Assembly (NCBI GenBank): GCA_947652115.1
Contig: OX393562.1
Location: forward strand, 2,960,046-3,024,045
Length of the DNA stretch: 64,000 nucleotides
Direction of reading: 5' to 3'
Source: Blastomussa wellsi
Taxonomy: Eukaryota > Cnidaria > Anthozoa > Scleractinia > Plerogyridae
In this document: positions 45,701-57,755 of the stretch, one piece after another
Numbering within the stretch: the first letter of the stretch is position 1
How the letters are laid out: the number at the start of each line of letters is the position of its first letter
The notes under the pieces: model-generated
Database searches by the model: none
Seen by the model: only the letters and a program-made list of their open reading frames with translations
Told to the model about the DNA's origin: nothing
Position numbers and translations under genes: made by a program

Positions 45701-48700
45701 ATGCAACAAACCTCCAGCTTGTCTGATCAGTTTTTATTAAGTTTAATTTTTATTGACCTTGAGGGAAGTCTGTTTTGGAGGAGTTATTTTTCAATGATCA
45801 TGCACTCTGAAGTGTGTCATACGATTTGTACCTACCTAGTGTATTTGTTGTGAAGCAGTATTTCCCAGGTATAATAGGATGAACTTCCTTCAACTTGTAA
45901 ACAAAGAAGTCGGAGCATTTCTTGATTTGCACTGCTAATGAATAATAGCAACAGTCTTTACGAAAGTTGAAGCAAACACGGCCATGAACTATGCCAGTCT
46001 CATTCGACGCAATTTGACCGTTTAACCAGCCAGGAGCCTGGACATCACAGTTTTGTGGAAGCACGCAGTTACTGGGCATAGCAGCTCCTTTATCCGTCCT
46101 GAACCATTTTCCTTCATAAAACGCACGGCGGTAATCTAAGGGCAATACACTCCAGCGCCTCCAAATGCCGTCTGATTTGTAATCATCTTTGAACGTGGAG
46201 CAAAGGAAACTTGGATCTGAAAAACATTTTGGAAGAAACATGCTTTACATTAAATGTATTTACCTCTTCGTAAACTTATATTGGAAGATGCTCCATGCCC
46301 CCACTCTTTTTTGCGCTAAAATGCAAGAGGACAAGTTGAATAATTTTACAGACATTTCCCAGCAAATGTCTGCTAAGCAGAATACAAAATGCCAATCTCT
46401 TTTTTCTTGAGAATAGGTACCAATTCCATCTTCGTACTGTCACATAAAAGCCTCTTTTAAAGCACTTACTTTTCACTGTCAGTGTGACATTATACGAAGC
46501 TTGAATCTGCCCTTCAGAGTTTATTATGTCACAGGTGTAAATTCCTTCATCAGACTGCTGAACAGTATTTATGTGCAGGCTCGTACCATGACCAGCGGCC
46601 TTTGCCTGGAGTACAGCGCCGTCTTTACTCCAGCGCACTGTTTTGCCTTCCAAAGCATCGCATCTCAGCCCCACCGCTTCACCGACATGAACAGTTTGAT
46701 TGGAATTTGACCGTCCTAGAATGGAAAGAGTAGAAGCACTGATGTGGCAGCGCGTGATTCGGGGGGCGGACGGTTTCAAAGTACGGAACTTTCTCGCTGG
46801 TTTCATTTAGAATTGCTATACCGTGCTGACGAGTTCTAACCAGAACGAAACAGCTGTCCACGGTTGTAACCCTGATTTATCGGTTTCTGTCGTATTGTTG
46901 TCTCGCAAAGTCAACTTTTTTTACGTAGTATCAGCCTTGCAGTTATGTTTATGCTACAGTTTAGACAGATTAGGTCTCTTGTAGATCCTACGTCAACTAG
47001 CGGCATTTAATCGTTCGTGGTCCTTTGCAGTTTTCATTTCTGTTAAATTAGCCTGTTATGTGAGCAGACAAGCCAGATTTTGCAAGGGGGAGGGGGGGTT
47101 GGGTGGGGAGGGGAGAGTCCCACTGTGTCACACCCAGTCACACTGGCACCTCAGGGCCCCCCCAGCTACGCCATGTTTATCGGAAACTACAGTGGTGAAA
47201 TGTCGCTGCTAAGAGAATATCAAAGAAAATTCGTTTAACGAAACTAGGAAGGAAGGAAGGGGAAACGAAGATGGGGAAAAGGAATCTAAGTAGCGAAAGA
47301 GGTAAGGAGGTAGCACACAGATCTGTTTTTAGCCGATGTCTCGTTCAGCCGGAAGAGTTTTCAATATTGTACTCCCAAATGACTTACCCTTCACAGAAAA
47401 ATATCAATATCCGAAACAACTGAAAAATAAACGCAAATCGAAAGGACAAAGCCGACAAGGTACAGAGGATTGTCTCACCCGTTGTAAAACACAAGTGTTT
47501 CGCATCCTCGATCTCGAGTTCGGTTAAAACTCTGTCATAAAGCTGCACACATGAAATTCGGCCCTTGTATGTACCAGCACTTCCAGCTAAGGCACCCATA
47601 ACAACACTTGATTGGGTTGCCAACTCGGCAGGCGAAGTAACCCATTTGCTCCCGTGAAAACTGCCATTGATACAAAGTTTAAATGCGCCGCTGACGTAGT
47701 CGTAAGACGAGCCGACGAAATGCCAAGTCTTTTGTTCAAGAGTAACACTATTTAAAGTTTTCAATGCATCAAAGCTTGAGTTTCGTAGATGAGCGGAAAA
47801 GCTGTTTTTTTCACTGAGGAAAAATCGAACACCATAACCAGGATCAGCATAATAAAAGATTGGGCCTTTAGTTTGTTCATGGTAAATCCAGGCGAGGAAC
47901 GTCATCGAGTACCTAGTGTCCAGACCTCCGTTATTTGGGAACTTAATGAAGCTGGATAAGTGACCCGAGAATTGGTAAGAGCCCCCTTCACTTCCGTCAG
48001 GGCCTGGTGCCAATTCGACGCCAGAAGCTTGTCCTGGGAGATTGAAACTGTGACTAATGTCTGTGGCTTCGTATTGTCCGTTCAGAGGATAGAACGCCAC
48101 GGGACTCAATGGAACTGAAAGAGCCAAAGCAAAAGTTAGCTTTGTGCAATGAAGAATAACAGCTATTAATTGGGAAAAGGGACATTTACGATAAAAGCGA
48201 ACGGTCGCAGCCCCCTCTAGCTCTGAAATGTCCATTTCAGAGGTGAGGGTCTTAACGGGGTGAGTAAAGTGTCCAATAACAAGAAATCCTGCATTGTGAC
48301 TGATTACAGTTACTCCTCAATCAATCTCGTACCTCGAAAGATCTGTTACACGATCGATTTTGATTGGCTTTGAAGAAAATAAAAACGACCGGAAGTAAAA
48401 TACCATGCAGTTCGTTAGGTCAAGCTTTTGAAATGTAGGCATGCGCATTTCAACCGGAAGTCCGATATTTTCGGACTTCAAATCGGATCTTTCCAGGGTC
48501 GTTCGTTTCCCTACCGACCCTGGGTGCTCCTCAATATTCTTAAAGGCCATTTTCAGTCCGTACTGCGCAATCTCCGCCTGCAATGTTTATAAAGCCTCAC
48601 ACGACGAAATGTAAACAAACCGAAATGAGAATTAGGGGTAAAAACTTACCTTTTTCTTCATTATTAACATCCGATATACTTGTAAAACAATAATAAAGAG

Positions 48701-50128
48701 TACACGAGCCTCCAAGATATTATAAACCGACGTTTCAGCTCATTGCAAACTCCCATCTCATTGGCCGATCTCATTGGACTCCACTCAGTCCTATTACTAA
48801 TTTAACTAACTCCAATCAAACCTTTTTGAAAACAGAGTCCTCTGACAGCGTGAACCTCTTTCTCCGTCAAAGCCTTGTCGTATACTTGGATACAAGATAT
48901 TCTCCCCTTAAATATTCTGTCATCTCCAGTCAAAACTCCAATCCTGACAGCACCTGAAGTTAACAGTTCGTGTGTTCCAATATTCTGCACATCATACACT
49001 TTTCCGGCAACCCAAAGTTTTTGAACGCCGGAGAAGTAATCATAGGACGCACCAACAAAATTCCACGCTTTAAAATTTAACGTGCCTCCGTGCAAAGCAA
49101 CGACCAGAATTCCAGATCTTTCCGTAAATCTCACAAACAGTTTATTGAAAGCAACCCAGAAATGAACACCAAAGTAGTCAGTGCCGTAGTTAAAGATCGG
49201 GCCATCAGTATTTTCCGGAAACACCCAGGCTAAAAGAGTCAGGGAGTACCTTGTGTCCAATCCTCCATTGTTTGGAAATTCTATGTAACTTGTTGGACTT
49301 CCAGAGAAATGGTGCGAGCCATTTGGTTGTCCAAAGGGGCCTGGAGATAGCTGTACATTGTAGGGGACGCCTGGTTGATTTTCGTTGGAACTCAGGTCTC
49401 GTGTGCCAAACTTGCCGTTTAGTGGATACACCGCAGTTGGGACTGGAGGGTCTAGGATATAAAAAGACAGCTTACGTACTTTACAAGAGAGAACAAGAAT
49501 GCTAGAGCTATCTGTCAAACTACCCGTCCAATTAGACCAGAAAGCTATTTGCCGATGGTAGGAATTTATTTCTGCCTTGTGCTCGATGGACTATGAAAAA
49601 GGAACTGCTCGTAGTCTAGAAAGGCTGTTACAACATAAACAAGCTCAGTTAAACGTGTGGGGCTCGCGTTTGGGATCGTGACGTGATGCTGTCTTGGGCG
49701 TTGCGTGACGAGAACAAGCAATGACTGTCAAGACCGAAGTTATATAAAACACGCTGTGTTGGAGGATTAAACGGACACTGCTGCCACCGAAACAAAGAAA
49801 TTTCTACCATAGCGGAATTTTCCGGAGAGGAAAAAAATAATAAGCCTGTCAACCAGGATGGCAGATTTTGTACCATTGCCCATTTGTTGCAAAAGGTACT
49901 TCTTTTGCTTACCTGGAATGCAGCCATAGAAGTCAACTCTCATTGTGATCTGAGTATGCCACGTGACAGGAAGAACACGAACATACCGCGCAATGATTGG
50001 TGGGTTAAGAACGTGACTTACCACGGTACTTTGATCTGAATTGCCATTGAACACCTGTTGGATAAATGAAGTATAGACATCGAGCTTAAAGCAGGCAACT
50101 CTGTAGCTGTGGTCATCGTCAGCCACAC

Positions 50129-50163
<35 letters not shown>

Positions 50164-52017
50164 GTCGTCGTCGTCGTCGTCGTCATCATCATCATTTATT
50201 CGCCACATTGTAAACGAATTATTAAGTTACAATTAGAATGATTAATGAGCCCCTCCCAGGGGTTTTAGGGAACACGGGAACTGTAGTATTTATTTTCAGG
50301 GAACAGGGGATATGTTCAAATTATTTTCAGGGAACAGGGGAACTCTTGACTAGATTGTTGGGATCATTTTTGGGAACAAGGGGTTTTAGTAATGGGGAAC
50401 AAGGAATAAAATCCAAAAAGGTTAAGGGATCTTGGGAACATGCACCCCCCCCCCCCCCTGGGAGGGGCTCATTAATGCGATGAGACATCCAAGAAACCAC
50501 CAGGCTTATAGAAAACCACTTCGGTTATCAATATATTTTGAAAATTAGGCTGTGAAAGAGCGGCTAGGCCAATTCAGAATCAGTTCATTAAAAATTAGAT
50601 CATCCTTTTCTTAAAAGTAGGAAAGCTTGTTGAACCAGTGATGAATATGTGCAGAGAATTCAAAATTTTAGGATCTTGGTAGAGCATCGTAAACTGCTTA
50701 AGATTTGTACGACAGTGAGGTGATCGATAGCAACTGGCTGACCTCGTGTCATAATTTTGTACTTGACTACTTGTAATTCACTACATTCTTTTAGCTCAAT
50801 GGGGCTTAGGGTCACCTTCAACGAAGTCATCTTTTCTAATGTGTAAAATTCTCTTCAAATCAAGTCAAACCATGCAATACAATTTTGAAAGGTACACCTT
50901 CAAAAGACCAGCACCCAATTCAGGAGTAGCATCAGCTCTAGACGCCTGGAAAAACGAGGAAACGTCTCCTTGCCGCCTGGAAACACTGAATATTTCTTTC
51001 GTGTAGAAATATTGTCATGTAGCAGAAATATAAGTTTTTGTTTCTTGAAGCCAAAAATGAACGCTGGAAACAATGCTTCCCGTATTGCAAAACTGGGAAA
51101 CATTGGGAAACATGCGCGCGCTACGAACGTTTCTGGAAATATGTTTGCTCCTTTTAGCTGGTGTTTTAAAAAGTCAGAGCAGGCTGCTTGTTTCATGCAC
51201 TCACTACATAAACGGATTTTGTACGAACAACTATTTAATTGCGGATAATTAATAAAATCCACCTACAGTTTGGTCTTTATTTGTTTGGTACTGAGCAGAG
51301 TTTAAGCCATCAGAGCTGTAGTTTAGTGTGTAGCTTTTCACCCATTGGTTAACCTTGTGTCTCCCCTGTGTCGCCACACGCCTAATCTCCACTCGTTGAG
51401 TAAATTTCACTTGCAGCCATTGATGCTGATCATTAAATTTTGAAATCCAACCTCCAGTGCTGACAGAGGTAGCATGCAAGTTTAATCTGAAAGAAAGGGA
51501 TGGCGGTCTGGGCTTCTCTGATAGTTTCTGCCTTAGCCTGTAATCATGCCCTATCTTACGACTTATCCAAAAAGAGGCCCGATGGCAGGTAACTGCTATC
51601 CGAAACGCAGCTTTTAATTTTAATGACGGACTAAAACCAGGGAATTCGAAGTTGCGTCTGAAGCACTGAAATTACACGTCAAATAAATTAGGAAAAATGT
51701 TTCGAAAGCTACTTTTTTTAAGAAGTAAAATGTAAATAGCTGTCAAAGAAATTGCTTTTTATTACAGCAAACATACAACAAATATTCCTTTTGTTACTCC
51801 TTCTTGACCTACTTACAATAGTTTACTTACACTACTTACGAAATGGTTGTAGGATTCGTTGAACTTTTCTTAGTATTCGTAGGTGAGCAAATCTATCAAC
51901 AGCTCAATGTAGGATGTTTGTATATATTATATTTAACAATTATTCCTCGAGCCCGATTGGGCTCTGAGTCAATAGGTCATGAGGCCGAAGGCCTCATGGG
52001 CTATTGACTCAGAGGCC

Positions 52018-52058
<41 letters not shown>

Positions 52059-55000
52059 GAAAGCATAGAAAGTATAGATTTATCTTATAATGAGCTCAAA
52101 TACTCATCCGAAACTTCAGCAAAACGCAATTCAGCCGCCATTGTTTTGGTTTTCAAAGCCGGCGCTTTCGCTACCAGTGGGCTATAACATATAGCCTGGT
52201 AGTAGCTCAACCAATCAGAACGCAGCATTGATAATAGACCACTAGTTGGATTTACTAATGTAAAATATGTCTATTGTCTTGATAAACAAACCTCAAATGA
52301 AGATTACTCAGATCAGTTAACAGCTGGGAAGCAATTGTCTAAACTCTCCTGATCTGACAGATTATACGTTAAACGGTACGATTTAGAATAATATGGGCAA
52401 GAAATGTCGACGGGGCTAAATCTAAACATTTTAAGAATTATTTCATGAACGTGCTCTGGACAAGAGTAAGCTATAACTATCTGATATGTAACAAGTACGA
52501 GTGTACTAAATGTCTTTTTAAACACCCACAAAGTGGCAATATTCGAGCTTCCAGGCTATTCTAGATGACTCTTATGCGTGATTAAATTCTACCTGTAACC
52601 ATGCCCCCCCGGGCAACCCCCGGGACAAGTCCAGCCCTTTCGGCCCGGAGGTGAGGTATTGTTTTAAGCTGGCTTTGCCCGGGAGGTGGGTGTGGGGCAA
52701 ATCCAAAGCGCCTTACCGATGTTCTTCCTAGTTCGCCTATCGCTTGACACGATTATGCCGTACCGCGCTATGAGACTGCCTATTTTCAAGGCAAATTTAT
52801 ACAAATTTCAGCCGAATGGTTAGAGAAGAAAAATCTTTTAAAATCGAAATATGCTTTGAAGGGCTTTTGCTTCCCCTTTATCGTTCATTTTCTGGTTGCA
52901 AGGTCCTTTCTTTCCTATATTCTTTCGAAGAAGTGGCCAGACGTACGGGTTAGATTTTTCCTTCGGTTTTCTCTATAAAATGTAGTCTACGTGATTTCTT
53001 ATCCTATACATGTAGTCTCTGTTATTCATGATATATATAGTCTAGAAAAGCGTTCAAATTCGTGAGTAAACGTGTTACAAGTCGGTCCTTATAATGACGT
53101 CACGATAACAAGTGGCTAAGTCGCCAGAGGCGGGCAGAAACGTGTAGGTCTTGAAAAATGCTATTTTTACAGAAATCAGTATTTTTATCTCGATTCTGTA
53201 CACAAAATGACGTACTTGTGGTCTACGAGGAGTCCCGAGGTTGGGGAATTGTGTTTTTCTGTGTGCCCGAGGGTGGGGAATAGACCGCAAAATAAGAACT
53301 AAAATGTCCGGGGGTGTACCCGGGGGGGGGATGGTAACATGTAGAATTGAACCACGCATTGCATCAACCGTATTTGTGTTCGAAGGCATATTAATTCATA
53401 TTCTATGGCCTGTAAACTCTGTAATTGCAATAAGCACCGTACCATGGCTAGTTTTTAACAATACGGTAGACAACACGTTGCGTTTCATACCTGGCAAATT
53501 GTGGCTTGCTGCTGTAGGCATGAAATGTGGAGGCCGTGATGTCAGAGTCTGGTATCTTTCCAGTTTCCATTCCGAGACCTTCCATGCACACGGGGCCTGG
53601 GGCGGGAGAGAAACCTGTTTACAGTCATGAGCGGAGATAACAGAGGACAATTAAAATGCAGAATATTAATATTACTCCACACTAATATCATGGAACAATT
53701 TTGTATTTATTGGATGTGTGCTTACCTTCCCTACACCCGTAAAGTTCGAGTCTCATAGAGTTGTGTTCATACCATGTTAGAGGAAGAATTCTTACAAAGC
53801 GAGCGTAGATAGATGTTGTAAAGGTGTGAGATACCGTTGTGCCTCTGTCAGTATTCCCCACAAACTCCTACAATTGATTATAAAATGGTAATTAGATTTC
53901 TAAAATTACAAAAATATGATATAAAATTTCAATAATAAGCCGTGGGCTTATATTTGTTCAATATTATAGTTTTCTGTGACATTTTCGTTGAAGAGTGAGG
54001 TTCGAGAGGGCTATGATCAGAAAGAGTTCAGTCCCCCCCGGATCAAGGATTTTTCTAATAGGAGGGGGTGCACCACTAAGGAACGACGTAATTGATGGGT
54101 GACGTAAGCAGAATACTAGTACTAGAAAGTTGCAGGTCATCTCAGGGAGGGGTGCGCATCCCCTGCACCCTCCCCCTGGATCCACCTCTGAATTCAATTT
54201 AACATAACATAACGATGTGAAATCCAAAATTAAGTGCCCCTACCCACATTTTTCTTAATATTGAATGAATGATAAGGAAAGCCTGCTTTTGTTACTTTTA
54301 TTGTCTTTCATGTTTTATAGGTTTGCAAAAATTTAGCCTAAATTTTTTAAATTTGTTATTTGTAATCCGCCTCAATCTTTTCTATCCTTAAACACCCTGT
54401 TTCCTAATTTGGTTTAGCATCACCTATTTTGGTGTTTTTCCTCCTTAGTAAACTACAATTTTGAGGGTTCTTGCATGTTAATTTAATTATGTCAGTCATG
54501 ACAATATTGAAACGTTTTTCCTTTAAACAGTAGCTATATATTTCTGCTTCAATGTGCCTGCAGATGTCTTGTACGCGCGTTATCTGCGCCCCCTTTAAAT
54601 AACTAACGTGCAATACCCGAAATGCATGGAGTACCTTGCAGTGACAATTGATATTTAAAGCCTGCATCTGTGACAAGAAAATATATATTTTGCATATTTC
54701 CCAATTATTGTTAGTACCTGATCGAGTGGCTCACAGAAACCATCTAGTTTCTGACCAAAGCAAATCCTATACGACTTCACCCATTGAGGCTGGTCTTGTC
54801 TTCCTTGGGTGGCGATTGCTGTAACCTTGGTAATCTTCCTTAAGTTGATCTTTAGAAAAGTGATGATAAATTTGCAATATGAGAACGTTACATTACGTTA
54901 TATTTATAGGAAGTAGTAGGCGTAGGAGGTGACATGAGGGGAAGGGGTCTACACGGTTTGTCGCGAACAAGCTTTTTTTAACTTCCCTTAAATTTCGGTC

Positions 55001-57178
55001 CATCGGATAACACTATAAACGGAAAAAATAGGGGCGGACTTAAGCCCTTGATGGAGGCGGAGGCAGAGGCGCATTGGTCTATTGGATAATGCGTTCGAGC
55101 CCTGACAAGGGCACTGCGTTGTGTTCTTGGGCAAGAGACTACACTCTCACAGTGCCTCAACCCACCAAGGTGTATAAAGAGGTACTGGCGAAACACTGCT
55201 GGGAGATAGCCCTGCGATGGACTAGCATCCACTCTAGCGGGGAGGAGAAATACTCTCTGTCGCTTTATGCTACAGAAACCGGGATAAGCTCCGGCCTGAT
55301 TGGCCACTGGGCTCGTATATAGACTTTACCATTACCTGTATCCACTCTCCTGTTAATCTGTCTCTTGGGCTCCAGGCCCCTACGTAATCTCCCGACTTCA
55401 CGGTGTTCAGTCTGCAGCGTTCTGGCCCATGATAGTTGTCCCACCGCGAAGAGGCCGTGATGTCTGAGTCAGGGATTGTTTTATCTTCTACACCTAGAGG
55501 TGAATTGCACTGTCCTTAAAATAGAACAAAGAGACAGGTGGGACGTAAATTGGTATACCTTCCAATCACCGGCTAGCTTGCGGGGCAGGTGGTTCGAATT
55601 GGAAGCGAGAACGGAAAGCGAACAAAGCGCGAAGCGTGAAGTGAAAAGTGGAATTTTAATCTCAGCATGAAATACTTCAGTTGCAGTTACTATTTTTTTA
55701 GATTTCCTATAAGGGAGTAACTTGAGGATTTGTAAAGTTCACTAAATTTATTTTTACATTTTTAGGTTATTTTGATGCTAATCAAACAAAGCAACATATG
55801 GCCTTTTGGAGGAAAAACTCGAACCTGTTATAATGTAATGTTAAATTCTCGCCTTGACTTTCAAAGAACAATATATATCCTTGTCATGACAAGGAACCAA
55901 CATAGTTCGGGCTCATTACAAACAGAACCAATCTGGGTGACGCACTTACTTAAGTTACTTTCATCACTGCATGGAATGGCATGTATACGGAGGTATAATG
56001 AGACCGTATACATGATGTGTACGGAAAGGTATACTGATGTATACTGAACTTTGGGTATAAGGTCTGTATAATGAACAGTATACCTCGGTTTCCTTATACT
56101 AGTGAATACTGATCCTGGTATTTTTGTTGGCCAACCCTGAAATATACTGATAATTACACGGACCGTATACATCCTGCCACGTCCTTATATTGTCCTTATA
56201 TCAATAGATATACTGAGTGTGTACGGCTTGAGGAAGGCTCCTTAATATATGGACCATTTCATGCAGTGTATTTACTTCGGATGAAAGTTATCGCGAAGCT
56301 CTGGCGGGCCGAAGGGCCTCAGATCAGAGCGGAGCCCATGCCCATAAAGGTTGGAGAACGAATTGAAATATACCTTTTTCGCTTGGGCGGTTTGTTGCCC
56401 CATTACAAAATATACGATGATACTCGTGAGAATTCTTGCTTTCAGATTTTCAAATAGTTACGTGTATATGAATAAATAATTTTTGGATGGACAAAAGACC
56501 AATTATGTAGAGAATGTCAAATGGTCTGTATTGGGAAAACAAACACGCCAAGCGAAAAAGGGCAAATATATTGTACTTGTTTTTATGTAATTTCATTTCT
56601 GTTTTAATTTTTTCTCTTCGCCGTGGGGATCAGTCTACCGTTTTTTGCGTAGCGTATAGAAGAACCTATGCAGTCCATTGATCATTGTCAAAATTGCTAG
56701 CAGCATGGATCGCGGGCGCGTACGCCGTTAGGCGACGACGTCACTCAGCATGGCCATGCTACACAAACAGGTCAACCTAGTTAAAGTTAGCGTAAGTGTA
56801 CATCATCGATATTATGGTCAATTAACAGCTGTCAAAACAAGGTATCCGCTGACCAGTATCGCTTGACTATACTACTGGCCGTATAAGGTCATAATATCTT
56901 TGAATTGACGGAAGCCTGTTGTTTAATTGAGCCCGAAAGGTAAAAATTCTTAATACCAAAAGAGTTTTATCCCGCATTTCCTTAGCAGCATGCCACAACA
57001 AAGTTTCTTGTACAATATTCGAAGCGATGAAAATATATAAACCTTCAACTGCGGGAAAAACATATGTTGTCTTCATATACAATAAAACTTTCAGAAATTT
57101 GCATAAATAGGACGGGGATTGACATTATAAACATTTGACCAGTAACATAAACATTAGAAATGTGTTTTTAAAATAACT

Positions 57179-57231
<53 letters not shown>

Positions 57232-57755
57232 TATCATCATCACTATCCTCGAAGATCATATAAAAAACATAAAAACTCTTAATTTAGGGCCTCTTAAAGA
57301 GTTCTTTGATGTTTTTCAAGGAGAAAAAATTTTCTTTCAAAAGACAGCGGATAATCCTATCCAGAAACTCAGTGTTTATCTCAATTTCATCACTTACCTC
57401 CAATGCAATCTATTCTCGTGCTGATTTCATTATTTTACATAATTAATTTTTTTATTTCACAGAGTCTCGATAAAGTCTCCTGAACTTAATCTTGAGTCAA
57501 TTTCGTTAGTAATACGCTAAACTTGATTCCAAAACTTGTCTCGCTCCTGGTTGATAAAATTATATAAATAAAATTACACACAAAACATGCAGAACTTACC
57601 CACAGCTCTCTGAACACCGAAATGTTCCTAAAAAATAGCAAAGATACATAAACGAATGTGTAATTTAAAGTACTTGAGGAATCCTTAAAAGGAGGAAAGC
57701 GAACCTTTTGAAACGTGAAGAACAGTAAAATTTTGATGACTCTATTCAGTTTCAT
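44718..57755 (-). CDS. Secreted multidomain protein: F5/8C x2, LamG x2, Ig, D8C, PAN (13 exons)
   Basis: Exons in transcript order: 57705-57755, 57600-57627, 55336-55514, 54718-54849, 53726-53867, 53491-53596, 51267-51486, 49913-50054, 48822-49451, 47479-48114, 46470-46715, 45836-46216, 44718-44956. All junctions are GT-AG and in phase; the total is 3132 nt, about 1043 residues. Order: signal peptide (1-17); F5/8C discoidin 1 (27-178: IPDSDITASS, ATQGRQD, WVKSYRI, FVRILPLTW, LELYGC); discoidin 2 (178-333); two LamG/concanavalin-like domains (334-543 and 544-755, each with YPLNG, FPNNGGLDTRYS and KGRISCxQxYD); one Ig domain (756-837: RCDALE, GIYTCDI); a D8C domain as in uromodulin/GP2 (838-964: MPSNCVLPQNC, PGWLNG); a PAN/Apple domain (965-1043: CMHYCVNMANEQCQSFNY). 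No membrane anchor is visible, so it should be secreted and act in adhesion or glycan/matrix binding (inferred). Membership of the last exon is the least certain part. Confidence 0.85.
45299..45440 (+). repeat. Dispersed repeat shared with 7337-7520
   Basis: Second copy of the repeat described at 7337-7520 (AATAATGATGTATTGAATGC, TTGGTGTACGGTGAGCTC, CACGTTTTAAAATGCC), in the same orientation. Lies in the intron before the PAN exon, next to a G-run near 45230. Confidence 0.55.
50132..50194. repeat. (ATC)n/(GTC)n microsatellite
   Basis: About 21 trinucleotide units, switching from CAT to CGT and back. It lies about 80 bp upstream of a discoidin exon in the minus-strand gene, inside its intron. 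Confidence 0.95.
50247..50470 (-). mobile_element. MITE with GAGCCCCTCCCAGGGG termini and 6-bp target duplication, copy 2
   Basis: 224 bp, inverted relative to 6794-7011 and highly similar over its whole length. Ends GAGCCCCTCCCAGGGG / CCCCTGGGAGGGGCTC, flanked by ATTAAT on both sides (50241-50246, 50471-50476). A C-run near the right end is expanded. Confidence 0.9.
51936..52257. mobile_element. Palindrome fused to a TAGTAAATCCAACTAG MITE
   Basis: 51936-52040 is a near-palindrome (ACAATTATTCCTC...CTATTGACTCAGAG...GAGGAATAATTGT, with a CATGAGGCC/GGCCTCATG core). It is followed directly by an element that starts TTAGTAAAATCCAACTAG and ends CTAGTTGGATTTACTAA (to 52257). Located in the intron between exons 6 and 7 of the discoidin gene. 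Confidence 0.65.
52585..53348. mobile_element. Long MITE, about 764 bp, with AATTCTACNTGTNACCAT termini
   Basis: Left end AATTCTACCTGTAACCATGCC followed by a CCCCCCGGG run; right end is the inverse (CCCGGGGGGGGATGGTAACATGTAGAATT). The terminal repeats are about 28 bp. No transposase frame inside. Confidence 0.7.
54035..54190. mobile_element. MITE of the GGATCCAGGATTTTT family, copy 3
   Basis: CCCCCCGGATCAAGGATTTTTC and GGGTGCACCACTAAGGAACG at the left, GTTGCAGGTCATCTCAGGG inside, and CCCTGCACCCTCCCCCTGGATCC at the right. Best preserved of the three copies in this window. Confidence 0.8.
55040..55325 (+). mobile_element. SINE of the GAAACCGGGATAA family, longest copy
   Basis: Holds GTTCTTGGGCAAGAGACT, CACAGTGCCTCAACCCACC, AGGTGTATAAAGAGGTACTG, GATGGACTAGCATCCACTC and ACAGAAACCGGGATAAGCTC in order. 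Partial copies at 14474-14556 and 35757-35945 share the same landmarks. Its 3' end lies about 10 bp from the donor of discoidin exon 3 (exon end 55336), antisense to the gene. Confidence 0.75.
55965..56268. mobile_element. MITE-like element with CACTGCATG ends and GTATAC-rich interior
   Basis: Ends CACTGCATGGAATGG and CCATTTCATGCAGTG are inverted repeats with one mismatch. The interior is unusually rich in TATAC/GTATA motifs (more than ten). Non-coding; no clean target duplication found. Confidence 0.6.
57178..57242. repeat. (ATC)n microsatellite
   Basis: About 21 ATC units, nearly uninterrupted, in intron 2 of the minus-strand discoidin gene. Confidence 0.95.

Noticed and set aside
49767..50195. 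Frame starting with runs of Met and Thr on the minus strand
   Set aside because: The N-terminal part is the ATC microsatellite; only the downstream discoidin exon (49913-50054) in this stretch is real.
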